Positions 1-9,014 are shown, counted from the first letter of the stretch. The stretch: DNA of 64,000 bases from Mycobacterium gastri (GCF_002102175.1 NZ_LQOX01000131.1:80032-144031), one strand, 5' to 3'. Notes: generated by a model from the letters alone, not told the origin. A program made the numbers and translations.

Positions 1-34
1 GACCACCAAAGTGCTGCAACTGGACAGTCCATGA
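1..34 (+). CDS. 3' end of an upstream gene (possibly mqo)
   Basis: A reading frame open from the left edge (codons from base 2) ends TKVLQLDSP-stop at 32-34 and overlaps the next gene's ATG by the ATGA arrangement typical of coupled genes. Only about ten codons are visible, so the family cannot be recognised from sequence. In M. tuberculosis, from memory, the gene before this acetyltransferase is mqo (malate:quinone oxidoreductase). That identification rests on gene order alone. Confidence 0.5.
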   Translation, partial: TTKVLQLDSP

Positions 35-501
35 CAGAAGCGCTGCGCCGCGTGTGGGCCAAAGACCTTGACGCGCCAACCCTTTACGAACTACTCAAGC
101 TGCGGGTGGAAGTCTTCGTGGTCGAACAGGCCTGCCCGTATCCGGAACTGGACGGCCGCGACCTGCTTTCCGAGACCCGGCACTTCTGGCTGGAAACACC
201 TGACGGCGAGGTGATCTGTACCCTGCGGCTGATGGAGGAGCACGCCGGAGGTGAGAAGACATTCCGCATCGGCCGGCTGTGCACCCGGCGGGATGCCCGC
301 GGTCAGGGACATACCACCCGGCTGCTGCGTGCCGCGCTGGCCGAGGTGGGTGACTACCCGTGCCGGATCGACGCCCAGGTCTATCTGGCCGACATGTACG
401 CTCAGCACGGATTTGTCCGCGACGGTGACGATTTCATCGACGACGGTATCCCGCATGTGCCGATGCTGCGGCCCGCATCCGGTCGGGCGGCGCACTCATG
501 A
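31..501 (+). CDS. GNAT-family (ElaA-like) acetyltransferase
   Basis: This 156-residue protein is a GCN5-related N-acetyltransferase of the ElaA type, the counterpart of Rv2851c by gene order. The acetyl-CoA pyrophosphate loop is visible as RRDARGQGHTTRLL at about residues 90-103. It is preceded by the beta-strand segment FRIGRLC and an N-terminal LYELLKLRVEVFVVEQ helix characteristic of ElaA relatives. The substrate is not known. The ATG at 31 overlaps the upstream stop and the gene's own TGA overlaps the next ATG (498), so it sits inside a translationally coupled run. The protein is probably cytosolic, with no signal or membrane segment. Confidence 0.85.
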   Translation: MTEALRRVWAKDLDAPTLYELLKLRVEVFVVEQACPYPELDGRDLLSETRHFWLETPDGEVICTLRLMEEHAGGEKTFRIGRLCTRRDARGQGHTTRLLRAALAEVGDYPCRIDAQVYLADMYAQHGFVRDGDDFIDDGIPHVPMLRPASGRAAHS

Positions 502-2345
502 AGCCGTATCCGTTCAGCGCGATCGTCGGACATGACCACATGCGGCTCGCGTTGCTGCTGTGTGCCGTTCGTCCGGAGATTGGTGGGGTTCTTATCCGCG
601 GGGAGAAGGGCACCGCGAAATCGACGGCCGTGCGCGGACTCGCGGCACTGCTGTCGACCGCGACCGGGGGCGCCGGCGCGGCATTGGTCGAAATGCCGTT
701 GGGAGCCACCGAGGACCGCGTGGTCGGTTCGCTGGATTTGCAGCGCGTTCTGCGTGACGGTGAGCACGCGTTTTCACCGGGCCTGCTGGCCCGTGCTCAC
801 GGCGGAGTGCTCTACGTCGACGAAGTCAACCTGCTGCATGACCATCTGGTCGACATATTGCTCGACGCCGCCGCGATGGGACGGGTACATGTCGAACGAG
901 ACGGCATATCGCATTCGCATGAGGCCCGTTTCGTGCTGATCGGCACCATGAATCCCGAAGAGGGCGAACTTCGTCCGCAGCTGCTGGACCGGTTCGGCCT
1001 CACCGTCGACGTGCAGGCATCGCGAGACGTCGACGTGCGCGTGGAGGTGATCCGGCAGCGGATGGCATACGAGGCCGATCCCGACACGTTCGCCGAAAGC
1101 TACGTCGAGGCCGACGCCGAGCTGGCCCGCCAGATCGCCGCGGCGCGCGCTCTCGTCGACAAGGTTGTATTGCCGGACAACGAATTACGGCGCATCGCCG
1201 CGTTATGTGCGGCCTTCGACGTCGACGGCATGCGGGCCGATCTGGTGGTCGCCCGAACGGCAGCCGCCCATGCTGCCTGGCGTGGCGCACGCACCGTCGA
1301 GGAACAGGACATCCGGGTAGCCGCCGAACTGGCATTGCCGCATCGGCGCCGTCGAGACCCCTTCGACGATCACGGTCTCGACCGAGACCAGCTGGACGAG
1401 GCACTGGCGCTGGGGGCACCAGCGGTGAGCGGCGAAGCCGGCTCCGACCCCGAACCTGAGCCTGACCCGCCCGGCGGTGGTCAGTCCACCAACAACTGTG
1501 CGTCCCAACCGAATTCGCACGCAGCACCAAAGCGGCCAAAGCCCAGCGCGCCACCATCGAAAATCTTCCGTACCCGCGCGCTGACTGTTCCGGGTGTTGG
1601 CGAGGGCGCGCCCGGACGACGGTCGCGGGCCCGCAACGCATCAGGCAGTGTGGTCGCGGCTGCCGACGGCGGCGACGCCGGCGCCCATGGATTGCATCTG
1701 TTCGCCACCGTGTTGTCGGCCGCCGAGCACGCGTCGGGGGCAGGGCCGCTGCGGCTGCGGCTGGACGACGTACGGCGCGCGGTCCGCGAGGGACGCGAGG
1801 GCAACCTGGTGATCTTCGTCGTCGACGCCTCGGGATCGATGGCCGCCCGCGATCGCATGGCCGCGGTCAGCGGCGCCACCATGTCGCTGCTGCGCGACGC
1901 CTATCAGCGGCGTGACAAGGTCGCGGTGATCACGTTTCGTCAGCATGAGGCCGGGTTGTTGCTGCCGCCCACGTCGTCGGCGCACATCGCCGGCCGGCGG
2001 CTCGCCCGGTTCGACACCGGTGGCAAAACACCGCTTGCGGAAGGTCTGCTGGCCGCGCGCGAACTGGTCGTCCGGGAAAAGGCGCGTGATCTCGCTCGCC
2101 GCGCCCTGGTGGTGGTGCTTACCGACGGACGGGCCACGTCCGGGCCAGACCCGCTGGGCCGCAGTCGAATTGCTGCGGCCCGACTGGCCGCTGAAGGCGT
2201 GGCCGCCGTGATCGTAGACTGTGAAACTTCATACGTTCGGCTCGGATTGGCCGGGCAGCTGGCGCGTCAGCTGGGTGCGCCAGCCGTTCGGCTCGAGCAG
2301 CTGCACGCCGACCACTTGACGCGGGCCGTCCGCAACGCGGCCTGA
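498..2345 (+). CDS. Magnesium/cobalt-chelatase-like AAA+ and VWA protein
   Basis: The 615-residue protein fuses a BchI/ChlI-type AAA+ ATPase to a BchD-type von Willebrand A domain and corresponds to Rv2850c. Walker A is GEKGTAKST at residues 35-43 and Walker B is YVDEVN with D108-E109. A proline- and charge-rich linker covers about residues 300-390. The metal-ion-dependent adhesion site is DASGS with D443, S445 and S447. Mycobacteria make no chlorophyll. Because it is next to cobO and cobB, I infer it energises cobalt insertion by CobN, for which no gene lies in this window. It starts four bases inside the acetyltransferase gene. Confidence 0.85.
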   Translation: MKPYPFSAIVGHDHMRLALLLCAVRPEIGGVLIRGEKGTAKSTAVRGLAALLSTATGGAGAALVEMPLGATEDRVVGSLDLQRVLRDGEHAFSPGLLARAHGGVLYVDEVNLLHDHLVDILLDAAAMGRVHVERDGISHSHEARFVLIGTMNPEEGELRPQLLDRFGLTVDVQASRDVDVRVEVIRQRMAYEADPDTFAESYVEADAELARQIAAARALVDKVVLPDNELRRIAALCAAFDVDGMRADLVVARTAAAHAAWRGARTVEEQDIRVAAELALPHRRRRDPFDDHGLDRDQLDEALALGAPAVSGEAGSDPEPEPDPPGGGQSTNNCASQPNSHAAPKRPKPSAPPSKIFRTRALTVPGVGEGAPGRRSRARNASGSVVAAADGGDAGAHGLHLFATVLSAAEHASGAGPLRLRLDDVRRAVREGREGNLVIFVVDASGSMAARDRMAAVSGATMSLLRDAYQRRDKVAVITFRQHEAGLLLPPTSSAHIAGRRLARFDTGGKTPLAEGLLAARELVVREKARDLARRALVVVLTDGRATSGPDPLGRSRIAAARLAAEGVAAVIVDCETSYVRLGLAGQLARQLGAPAVRLEQLHADHLTRAVRNAA

Positions 2346-2366
2346 GTCGGTGAAGGGTAATCACGT

Positions 2367-2990
2367 ATGCCGCAGGGAAATCCGACTTACATCCCCGATG
2401 ACGGTCTGACCACCAGGGCCCGGCGCAACCTGCCAGTGCTGGCGGTGCATACCGGTGACGGCAAGGGAAAATCGACGGCAGCCTTCGGAATGGCGCTGCG
2501 CGCATGGAACGTCGGGCTCGACGTTGCGGTATTCCAGTTCGTCAAGAGTGCCAAATGGAAGGTCGGCGAAGAAGCCGCGTTCCGTCAGCTCGGTCGGCTG
2601 CACGACGAACAAGGGATCGGTGGAGCCGTCGAATGGCACAAGATGGGCGCGGGCTGGTCATGGACCCGCAAATCACGCGAGGCCGGCAGCGACGTCGATC
2701 ACGCCGCAGCGGCGGCGGACGGTTGGGCCGAGATCGCGCGGCGGCTGGCGGCGCAACGCCACCAGTTTTACGTGCTGGACGAGTTCACTTACCCGCTGAA
2801 GTGGGGTTGGGTTGACGTCGACGACGTGGTGGAGGTGTTGTTCGCACGGCCCGGCCACCAACATGTCGTGATCACCGGACGTGACGCACCGCGCCGATTG
2901 ACCGAGGCAGCCGATTTGGTGACCGAGATGACCAAGGTCAAACACCCGATGGACGTGGGCCGTAAGGGCCAGCAGGGCATCGAGTGGTGA
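2367..2990 (+). CDS. cobO: Cob(I)yrinic acid a,c-diamide adenosyltransferase
   Basis: CobO (207 residues) transfers the 5'-deoxyadenosyl group from ATP to the reduced cobalt of corrinoids in cobalamin synthesis. The modified P-loop TGDGKGKST occupies residues 29-37, and a VLDEFTYPLKWGW segment follows at about 137-149, both typical of the CobA/CobO family. The length matches the family. A GAAGGG Shine-Dalgarno lies about 10 nt before the ATG. It is followed after four bases by cobB, so the two are co-transcribed. Confidence 0.93.
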   Translation: MPQGNPTYIPDDGLTTRARRNLPVLAVHTGDGKGKSTAAFGMALRAWNVGLDVAVFQFVKSAKWKVGEEAAFRQLGRLHDEQGIGGAVEWHKMGAGWSWTRKSREAGSDVDHAAAAADGWAEIARRLAAQRHQFYVLDEFTYPLKWGWVDVDDVVEVLFARPGHQHVVITGRDAPRRLTEAADLVTEMTKVKHPMDVGRKGQQGIEW

Positions 2991-2994
2991 GGCC

Positions 2995-4368
2995 GTGACC
3001 TCGACACCGGCCCTGGTCATCGCCGCACCCGCGTCGGGCAGCGGAAAGACCACCGTCGCAACGGGTTTGATGGGAGCTTTGCGCCGAGCCGGTCACCGCG
3101 TCGCGCCCTTCAAGGTCGGTCCCGACTTCATCGACCCCGGTTACCACACCCTCGCCTCAGGGCGGGTGGGCCGCAACCTGGACCCGGTATTGGTGGGGGA
3201 GCAGCTAATCGGCCCGCTCTACGCGCACGGCACCGTCGGCGCCGACATTGCAGTGGTCGAAGGTGTGATGGGCCTGTTCGACGGGCGCATCGGCGATGCG
3301 GGAAGCGGCCCCGCGGCAGGGTCCACAGCACACGTCGCAGGCTTGCTCGGGGCGCCGGTGGTCCTGGTGGTCGACGCACGGGGCCAGAGCCACAGCATTG
3401 CCGCGCTGTTGCACGGCTTCACCACCTTCGACTCGACAACCCGGATTGCCGGCGTCATCCTCAACCGGGTCGGGACCGCCAGGCATGAGCATGTGCTGCG
3501 ACAGGCGTGCGAGCAGGCCGGTGTCCCCGTATTGGGCGCCATCCCCCGAGCCGCTGAATTGGAGCTTCCGGCAAGGTATCTGGGTCTCGTCACCGCCGTC
3601 GAGTACGGTCGCCGGGCCCGGCTGGCAGTCGAGGCGATGACCGGATTGGTCGCTCGGCATGTCGATCTGACCGCAGTGGTCGCGGCCGCCGCAAGCCGCG
3701 TCGGCGCGCCGCCGTGGGACCCGGTGACGGCCGTCGGCGGGCGTATGGGCGGTCGCCCGACCGTCGCGATGGCGGCGGGCAAGGCCTTCAGCTTCGCCTA
3801 CGCCGAACATGCCGAGCTGTTGCGGGCCGTCGGGGCCGATGTCGTCGAGTTCGATCCGCTCAGCGAAGCACTGCCGGAAGGGACGAACGCCGTGCTGTTG
3901 CCGGGTGGGTTCCCGGAGCAGTTCGCGGCGGAGCTCTCCGCCAATGAGTTAGTCCGCCGCCAGCTCCAACACTTGACGGTCGCGGGCGCCCCGGTGCATG
4001 CCGAATGCGGCGGGCTGATCTACCTGGTGTCCGAATTCGACGGATACCCGATGTGCGGCGTGCTGGCCGGCTCGGCACGCTTTACCCAGCACCTCACACT
4101 GGGATACCGCGACGCCGTCGCGGTCGCCGAGTCGCCGCTGTATTCGGTCGGCCGGCGGGTTGCCGGGCACGAATTCCACCGCACCACCGTCACGTTCACC
4201 GACAGCTACCAGCCGGCGTGGGTGTATCGGAGTCCGGGGCTTGGCGACCGCGCCGTGCGAGACGGCGTCGTGCATGGCGGTGTGCACGCGTCCTACCTGC
4301 ATACGCATCCGGCTGCGACGCCGGAAGCGGTAGCTCGCTTCGTCGCACATGCCGTCGCCCGGCCGTAG
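2995..4368 (+). CDS. cobB: Cobyrinic acid a,c-diamide synthase
   Basis: CobB (457 residues) amidates carboxyl groups a and c of (hydrogeno)byrinic acid using glutamine and ATP. The N-terminal dethiobiotin-synthetase-like half carries the P-loop ASGSGKTT at residues 13-20 and an EGVMGLFDG motif near residue 87. The C-terminal class I glutamine amidotransferase domain has its nucleophile in AECGG at C338. The GTG at 2995, four bases after cobO, gives the family length. A long inverted repeat (4373-4438) follows the TAG stop within 5 bases and probably ends the operon. Confidence 0.93.
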   Translation: MTSTPALVIAAPASGSGKTTVATGLMGALRRAGHRVAPFKVGPDFIDPGYHTLASGRVGRNLDPVLVGEQLIGPLYAHGTVGADIAVVEGVMGLFDGRIGDAGSGPAAGSTAHVAGLLGAPVVLVVDARGQSHSIAALLHGFTTFDSTTRIAGVILNRVGTARHEHVLRQACEQAGVPVLGAIPRAAELELPARYLGLVTAVEYGRRARLAVEAMTGLVARHVDLTAVVAAAASRVGAPPWDPVTAVGGRMGGRPTVAMAAGKAFSFAYAEHAELLRAVGADVVEFDPLSEALPEGTNAVLLPGGFPEQFAAELSANELVRRQLQHLTVAGAPVHAECGGLIYLVSEFDGYPMCGVLAGSARFTQHLTLGYRDAVAVAESPLYSVGRRVAGHEFHRTTVTFTDSYQPAWVYRSPGLGDRAVRDGVVHGGVHASYLHTHPAATPEAVARFVAHAVARP

Positions 4369-4372
4369 CGGC

Positions 4373-4438
4373 CCGCGAATGTAACGTCAGGGCGAAAAAT
4401 CTTGGCGGCGCGGATTCGCCGTGGCGTTACATTCGCGG
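4373..4438. repeat. Long imperfect inverted repeat after cobB
   Basis: Arms 4373-4396 and 4415-4438 are reverse complements at 22 of 24 positions (left arm begins CCGCGAATGTAACG, right arm ends CGTTACATTCGCGG), with an 18-nt loop. One of the two mismatches would be a G-U pair in RNA. It begins 5 bases after the cobB stop, so it could act as a hairpin terminator. There is no T-tract, and the length and near-perfect symmetry also suit a dispersed palindromic repeat. Confidence 0.7.
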
Positions 4439-4447
4439 CTTGGCAAA

Positions 4448-4541
4448 ATCCGCTGCGCCCGGCTCCGCCGAGCTGGCGATCACCACGGTGTTCGGCGGTG
4501 GTGATCCGCTGCGCCCGGCTCCGCCGAGCTGGCGACCACCA
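4448..4541. repeat. Two 32-bp direct repeats, 56-bp period, upstream of cysG
   Basis: A 32-bp unit beginning ATCCGCTGCGCCCGGC is present perfectly at 4448-4479 and again at 4504-4535. The similarity continues a few bases (TCACCAC versus CCACCAC). The intervening 24 bases give a period of 56 bp. The second copy abuts the candidate -10 of cysG. Confidence 0.85.
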
Positions 4542-4542
4542 C

Positions 4543-4548
4543 TAAGCT
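4543..4548 (+). promoter_or_regulatory. Candidate -10 element for leaderless cysG mRNA
   Basis: TAAGCT (fits TANNNT) ends six bases before the GTG of cysG and no Shine-Dalgarno is present. In mycobacteria transcription starts about 6-8 nt after the -10, which would place the first transcribed base at or next to the start codon. Prediction only. Confidence 0.5.
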
Positions 4549-4554
4549 TGGCGG

Positions 4555-5781
4555 GTGACCGAGAGCCCTTACCTCGTCGGATTGCGACTGGCCGGCAAGA
4601 AGGTGGTCGTGGTCGGCGGGGGCAGTGTCGCCCAACGCCGTCTACCCCTTCTCATCTCGAGCGGCGCAGACGTGCACGTGATCTCCCGTAGCGCCACCCG
4701 CGCCGTCGAGGCGATGGACGGCATCACTTTGTCGCTGCGTGAATACCGCGACGGCGACTTGGAGGGGGCCTGGTACGCGTTAGCGGCCACCGACGACGCA
4801 CAGGTGAATGCGACCGTCGTCGCCGAGGCCGATCGCCGGCAGATCTTCTGCGTCCGCGCCGACAGCGCCGTCGAAGGTAGTGCGGTCACCCCGGCGACAT
4901 TCAGCTATGCGGGGTTGGCGGTGGGTGTGTTGGCCGGCGGCGAGCATCGCCGTTCGGCTGCCATCCGGTCGGCCATCCGTGAGGCGTTGCAGCGGGGCGT
5001 CATCACCCTGGAAAGCCCCGAATGCTCCGACGTGGTCCGCGGTGGGGTAGCGCTGGTCGGTGGTGGCCCCGGCGATCCAGAACTGATCACTGTCCGTGGC
5101 AGGCGCCTGCTGGCCCAGGCCGACGTCGTGATCGCAGACCGCCTGGCACCACCGGAATTGCTCGCCGAGCTTCCACCGCATGTGGAAGTCATCGATGCCG
5201 CCAAGATCCCGTACGGCCGGGCCATGGCCCAGGACGCAATCCACGCCGCCATGATCGAACAGGCCAAATCAGGCAAGTTCGTGGTCCGCCTCAAAGGCGG
5301 CGACCCGTTCGTGTTCGCCCGGGGCTATGAAGAGGTACTGGCATGCGCCGAAGCCGGCATTCCGGTGACCGTGGTCCCAGGTGTGACCAGTGCCATAGCA
5401 GTTCCTGCTTCCGCGGGCGTTCCCGTCACGCATCGGGCCACAAATCACGAGTTTGTGGTGGTCAGCGGCCATCTCCCGCCCGGTCACCCCGAATCGTTAG
5501 TGAATTGGAATGCTTTGGCAGCATTGTCCGGCACCATTGTTTTGCTGATGGCGGTGGAACGCATCGAACTTTTCGTCGACGCGCTGCTGAAAGGCGGCCG
5601 ACCTGCGGAAACACCGGTGTTGGTGGTTCAGCACGGAACGACGCCGGCTCAGCACACGTTGCGGGCTACCCTCGCCGACACGCCGGAAAAGGTCCGCGCA
5701 GAGGGGATCCGACCTCCCGCGATCGTCGTGATCGGGGCTGTTGCAGGCTTCGGTGGCGTCCGGGGTTTAAACAATTCTTAA
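4555..5781 (+). CDS. cysG: Siroheme synthase / uroporphyrinogen-III methyltransferase
   Basis: CysG (408 residues) converts uroporphyrinogen III to siroheme or precorrin-2. The N-terminal dehydrogenase/ferrochelatase domain shows the NAD-binding GGGSVAQRR at about residues 22-30. The C-terminal SAM-dependent methyltransferase begins at LVGGGPGDPELIT (about 167-179) and includes VRLKGGDPFVFARG, the SUMT signature. It provides both siroheme for sulfite/nitrite reductases and precorrin-2 for the neighbouring cobalamin genes. The GTG start is preceded by a -10 but no ribosome site. Confidence 0.93.
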   Translation: MTESPYLVGLRLAGKKVVVVGGGSVAQRRLPLLISSGADVHVISRSATRAVEAMDGITLSLREYRDGDLEGAWYALAATDDAQVNATVVAEADRRQIFCVRADSAVEGSAVTPATFSYAGLAVGVLAGGEHRRSAAIRSAIREALQRGVITLESPECSDVVRGGVALVGGGPGDPELITVRGRRLLAQADVVIADRLAPPELLAELPPHVEVIDAAKIPYGRAMAQDAIHAAMIEQAKSGKFVVRLKGGDPFVFARGYEEVLACAEAGIPVTVVPGVTSAIAVPASAGVPVTHRATNHEFVVVSGHLPPGHPESLVNWNALAALSGTIVLLMAVERIELFVDALLKGGRPAETPVLVVQHGTTPAQHTLRATLADTPEKVRAEGIRPPAIVVIGAVAGFGGVRGLNNS

Positions 5782-5789
5782 GATTACTG

Positions 5790-5795
5790 TAAGGT
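5790..5795 (+). promoter_or_regulatory. Candidate -10 element of efpA
   Basis: TAAGGT lies eight bases before the efpA ATG, in a short AT-rich stretch between cysG and efpA, and no Shine-Dalgarno is visible. This spacing fits a leaderless or near-leaderless transcript. Confidence 0.45.
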
Positions 5796-5803
5796 AACCC
5801 GTT

Positions 5804-7396
5804 ATGACGGCTCTCAACGACACAGAGCGGGCTGCCCACAATTGGACGTCCGGACGGCAGGAGCGTCCGGCGGCGGCTCGCCCCGCGCCTTCGGCGGAGA
5901 CCGCTTTACAACGCGTCAGCAGGTATTACCCGGCGTGGCTGCCCTCCCGTCGCTTCATCGCCGCGGTCATCGCCATCGGCGGGATGCAGCTCTTGGCGAC
6001 AATGGACAGCACCGTCGCCATCGTCGCGCTTCCTAAGATCCAGAACGAGCTCAGCCTGTCCGACGCCGGCCGTAGCTGGGTGATCACCGCTTACGTGCTG
6101 ACGTTCGGCGGTCTGATGCTGCTTGGTGGGCGTCTTGGTGACACCATCGGCCGCAAACGGACCTTTATCGTCGGCGTCGCGCTGTTCACCATCTCTTCGG
6201 TGCTGTGCGCGGTCGCCTGGGACGAGGCCACGATGGTCATCGCGCGACTGTCTCAGGGTGTGGGGTCGGCCATCGCCTCACCGACCGGTCTGGCGCTGGT
6301 GGCGACCACGTTCCCGAAGGGACCGGCGCGTAACGCCGCCACGGCGGTGTTCGCGGCGATGACGGCGATCGGTTCGGTGATGGGCCTGGTGGTCGGCGGA
6401 GCGCTGACCGAGGTTTCGTGGCGGCTGGCGTTCCTGGTGAATGTGCCGATCGGCCTGGTGATGATCTACCTGGCCCGCACCGCACTGCGGGAAACCAACC
6501 GTGAGCGGATGAAGCTCGACGCGGCCGGCGCCATGCTGGCCACGCTGGCCTGCACCGCTGCGGTCTTCGCCTTCTCGATGGGGCCGGAAAAGGGCTGGAT
6601 CTCGGTGACCACCATCGGTTCGGGTGCGGTAGCTCTGGCTGCCGCCCTCGCGTTCATCGTGGTGGAACGCACCGCCGAAAACCCCGTCGTGCCGTTCCAC
6701 CTGTTCCGCGACCGCAACCGGCTGGTCACCTTTATTGCGATCTTCCTGGCCGGCGGTGTCATGTTCACGCTGACGGTGTGCATCGGCCTGTACGTGCAGG
6801 ACATTCTGGGCTACAGCGCGCTGCGCGCCGGTGTCGGCTTTATCCCGTTCGTCATCGCGATGGGTATCGGCCTGGGCATTTCCTCGCAGCTGGTGTCGCG
6901 GTTTTCGCCCCGGGTGCTGACGATCGCCGGGGGATATCTGCTAGTTCTGGCCATGCTGTACGGCTGGTTGTTCATGCACCGTGGCGTGGCGTACTTCCCC
7001 AACCTGGTAGTGCCCATCGTCGTGGGTGGGGTCGGTATCGGCATGGCGGTCGTACCGCTGACCCTGTCGGCGATCGCCGGCGTTGGTTTCGACCAGATCG
7101 GCCCGGTGTCGGCGATGACGCTCATGCTGCAGAGCCTCGGCGGGCCGCTGGTGCTGGCCGTCGTCCAGGCCGTGATCACCTCGCGCACGCTGTACCTCGG
7201 TGGTACCACCGGCCCGGTGAAGTTCATGAACGACGCACAGCTGGCCGCGCTCGACCATGGCTACACCTATGGTCTGCTGTGGATCGCCGGAGCGGCCGTC
7301 ATCGTCGGCGGGGCTGCGGTATTGATCGGCTACACCCCGGCGCAGGTCGCCCACGCGCAGGAGGTCAAGGAAGCCATCGACGCCGGAGAACTCTGA
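5804..7396 (+). CDS. efpA: MFS efflux pump EfpA
   Basis: The 530-residue integral membrane protein belongs to the DHA2 (14-helix, QacA-like) drug:H+ antiporters and matches M. tuberculosis EfpA in length. The MFS loop motif GGRLGDTIGRKRTF is at about residues 107-120, after the motif D-type LATMDSTVAIVALP. About fourteen hydrophobic segments follow, with a cytoplasmic N-terminus of some 45 residues. It is expected in the inner membrane, exporting hydrophobic compounds. It converges on a reverse-strand gene whose inferred stop is ten bases away. Confidence 0.95.
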   Translation: MTALNDTERAAHNWTSGRQERPAAARPAPSAETALQRVSRYYPAWLPSRRFIAAVIAIGGMQLLATMDSTVAIVALPKIQNELSLSDAGRSWVITAYVLTFGGLMLLGGRLGDTIGRKRTFIVGVALFTISSVLCAVAWDEATMVIARLSQGVGSAIASPTGLALVATTFPKGPARNAATAVFAAMTAIGSVMGLVVGGALTEVSWRLAFLVNVPIGLVMIYLARTALRETNRERMKLDAAGAMLATLACTAAVFAFSMGPEKGWISVTTIGSGAVALAAALAFIVVERTAENPVVPFHLFRDRNRLVTFIAIFLAGGVMFTLTVCIGLYVQDILGYSALRAGVGFIPFVIAMGIGLGISSQLVSRFSPRVLTIAGGYLLVLAMLYGWLFMHRGVAYFPNLVVPIVVGGVGIGMAVVPLTLSAIAGVGFDQIGPVSAMTLMLQSLGGPLVLAVVQAVITSRTLYLGGTTGPVKFMNDAQLAALDHGYTYGLLWIAGAAVIVGGAAVLIGYTPAQVAHAQEVKEAIDAGEL

Positions 7397-7406
7397 CCCT
7401 CCGGCG

Positions 7407-8692
7407 TCAGCGCAGCGGCCACAAGAGCTGACGCAGATAGCCGTCGGGTGGTCATCGTCGATGCCGTACTCGGCGGGCCAGCGGTCGACGGGTAGGTACA
7501 GCGTGCCGAACAGGGCATCGACGATAGGGAATTCGGCAGCGTAGTTCGAGTTGTACGCCTGGGGCTGGCGTGCGTGGTGCCAGTGGTGGAATCGCGGGGT
7601 GGCAATCAGCCATCGCAGTGGTCCGCACGTCAGTCGTAGGTTGGCGTGGATAAAGATGTCCTGCAATGTCAGCAGGATGACGATCGCGCCCAGGCCGACA
7701 CGACCGAAGCCCAGCGCATACAACGGCACCACCGCGGCCGATCGGATGGCTATCTGGTCGAGGGGATGCATGTGTCCGGCGGCGAGCCGGTCCATCTCAC
7801 GGACACTGTGGTGCACGCGATGGAATCGCCACAGCACGGGAACCTCATGCATGGCGCGATGCCCTGCGTAGCCGCCCACCGCGGTAATCGCAAGGGCCGC
7901 AACGATTTGCACCCAGCCCGGAGTCGCGGCAACGTTGCCGCGAAAGGCTGCCGGTACCAGGGCCTGCAGCGCGGTGCCGACCACCGCCACGGCGCCGACG
8001 AGACCGACCGTGTGCGCGGCCCCATTGACCAGATAGTGCACCACATCGGTGTGCCATCCCCGGCGCAGCACGTGGAGCGGGCGAAGCGCCAACATCCGCT
8101 CAAGCGGGATGAAGATCATTGCCAAAACCACCAGTTTGGCCGCCATTTCGCTGCGCACGCTCAGTGCGACCAGCACCAGCGTCGAGGTGACCAGCACCAT
8201 GGCAATGCCGCCGGGACTAACCCCTCCTGATCCACCGGCCGTAGCGGGCTCGACCGACGCGGAAGTGGCGGTGCTCGCGACGAGGGCCGGGCGGTCGGCT
8301 ACGGCTACTGGCCGTCCGAGCCTGGCCAGCCTGCCCCACCCAACCAGGACGCCGGCCGACACGATGACAGCGGGCACTCCGAGGATCGGTCGTACGGTGG
8401 CGACCGCTATCGCCGTGACGAGAATCGCCGCCTGAAGAGCCAGACCGGTCACCTTCAGCACTCGCGCACCCTGCAGCAGGCGGATCGCGTGCCGGCCGAC
8501 CACGGCCGCCGCTGTGACGAGCACAATCGCAAGTACCGTCGTACCGCGGTCAAGGCGCTCATGCCCGCCTTTGGCGACGAAAGCCGCAGCGCCGACAAGC
8601 CCAACCAGCTCGGCCAAGTACGAGATGCCCAGAGCCGCCACTACGGGTCCGTCCCGATACTCGGGTTCAGCCCTGGTCAGCGCCGTGCTCAT
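7407..8692 (-). pseudogene. Sterol desaturase / fatty-acid hydroxylase, apparent 3' frameshift
   Basis: Starting at the ATG at 8692, the protein has several N-terminal membrane segments and then the di-iron histidine boxes of the PF04116 family: H278/H282 (HRAMH), H291/H294/H295 (HRVHH) and H369-H373 (HHWHH). After residue 417 (7442) the frame runs on antisense into efpA. The adjacent frame instead reads GYLRQLLWPLR-stop with TGA at 7407-7409, ten bases from the efpA stop, a natural end. One missing G (GG for GGG on the coding strand, 7441-7442) explains this. Either a recent tail mutation or a sequencing error; all histidine boxes are intact. M. tuberculosis has no gene here, from memory. 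Confidence 0.75.
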
Positions 8693-8914
8693 GCGCGACA
8701 AAGTATCTCTTGCAGCTGTGGAATATCTGAACATCAGGCTGGCGGGACGTTCAGGGCCGAGTCGCCCGTCCCGTCGATCCGTCGTGACGTCGAGTCGAGT
8801 GTGCATCGACGGCTTCGAGTGCGCGCACCGGGCGGCCAAGCGGCCCTCAGGGCCGCCCTGAGCTCACAGTCAAAGCCGTCACCACACACTCGCCGGGTCC
8901 CATCGCTTGACCCA

Positions 8915-9014
8915 CTCAGCAGGCCGTGCCGGCCTGCATCGGCGCCCGGCTGGGCTTGATGGCCGGGCTTCTCAGCAGGCCGTGCCGGCCTGCATCGGCG
9001 CCCGGCTAGGCTTG
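8915..9014. repeat. Two 44-bp direct repeats, 56-bp period, carrying the proS -10
   Basis: A 44-bp unit beginning CTCAGCAGGCCGTGCCGG occurs at 8915-8958 and 8971-9014 with a single mismatch: G at 8952 versus A at 9008. The mismatch is the second base of the candidate proS -10 hexamer (TGGGCT in the first copy, TAGGCT in the second). The remaining intergenic DNA (8693-8914) shows no gene I can support. Confidence 0.9.
9007..9012 (+). promoter_or_regulatory. Candidate -10 element of proS
   Basis: TAGGCT lies eight bases before the GTG of proS, with no Shine-Dalgarno between them, so a leaderless mRNA is likely. It sits within the second copy of a 44-bp repeat. The first copy has G in place of the critical A. 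Confidence 0.55.

Noticed and set aside
6941..7406. C-terminal 150-residue extension of the sterol-desaturase-like gene antisense to efpA
   Set aside because: No hydrophobic or family pattern; better explained by a one-base frameshift that hides the natural stop at 7407.
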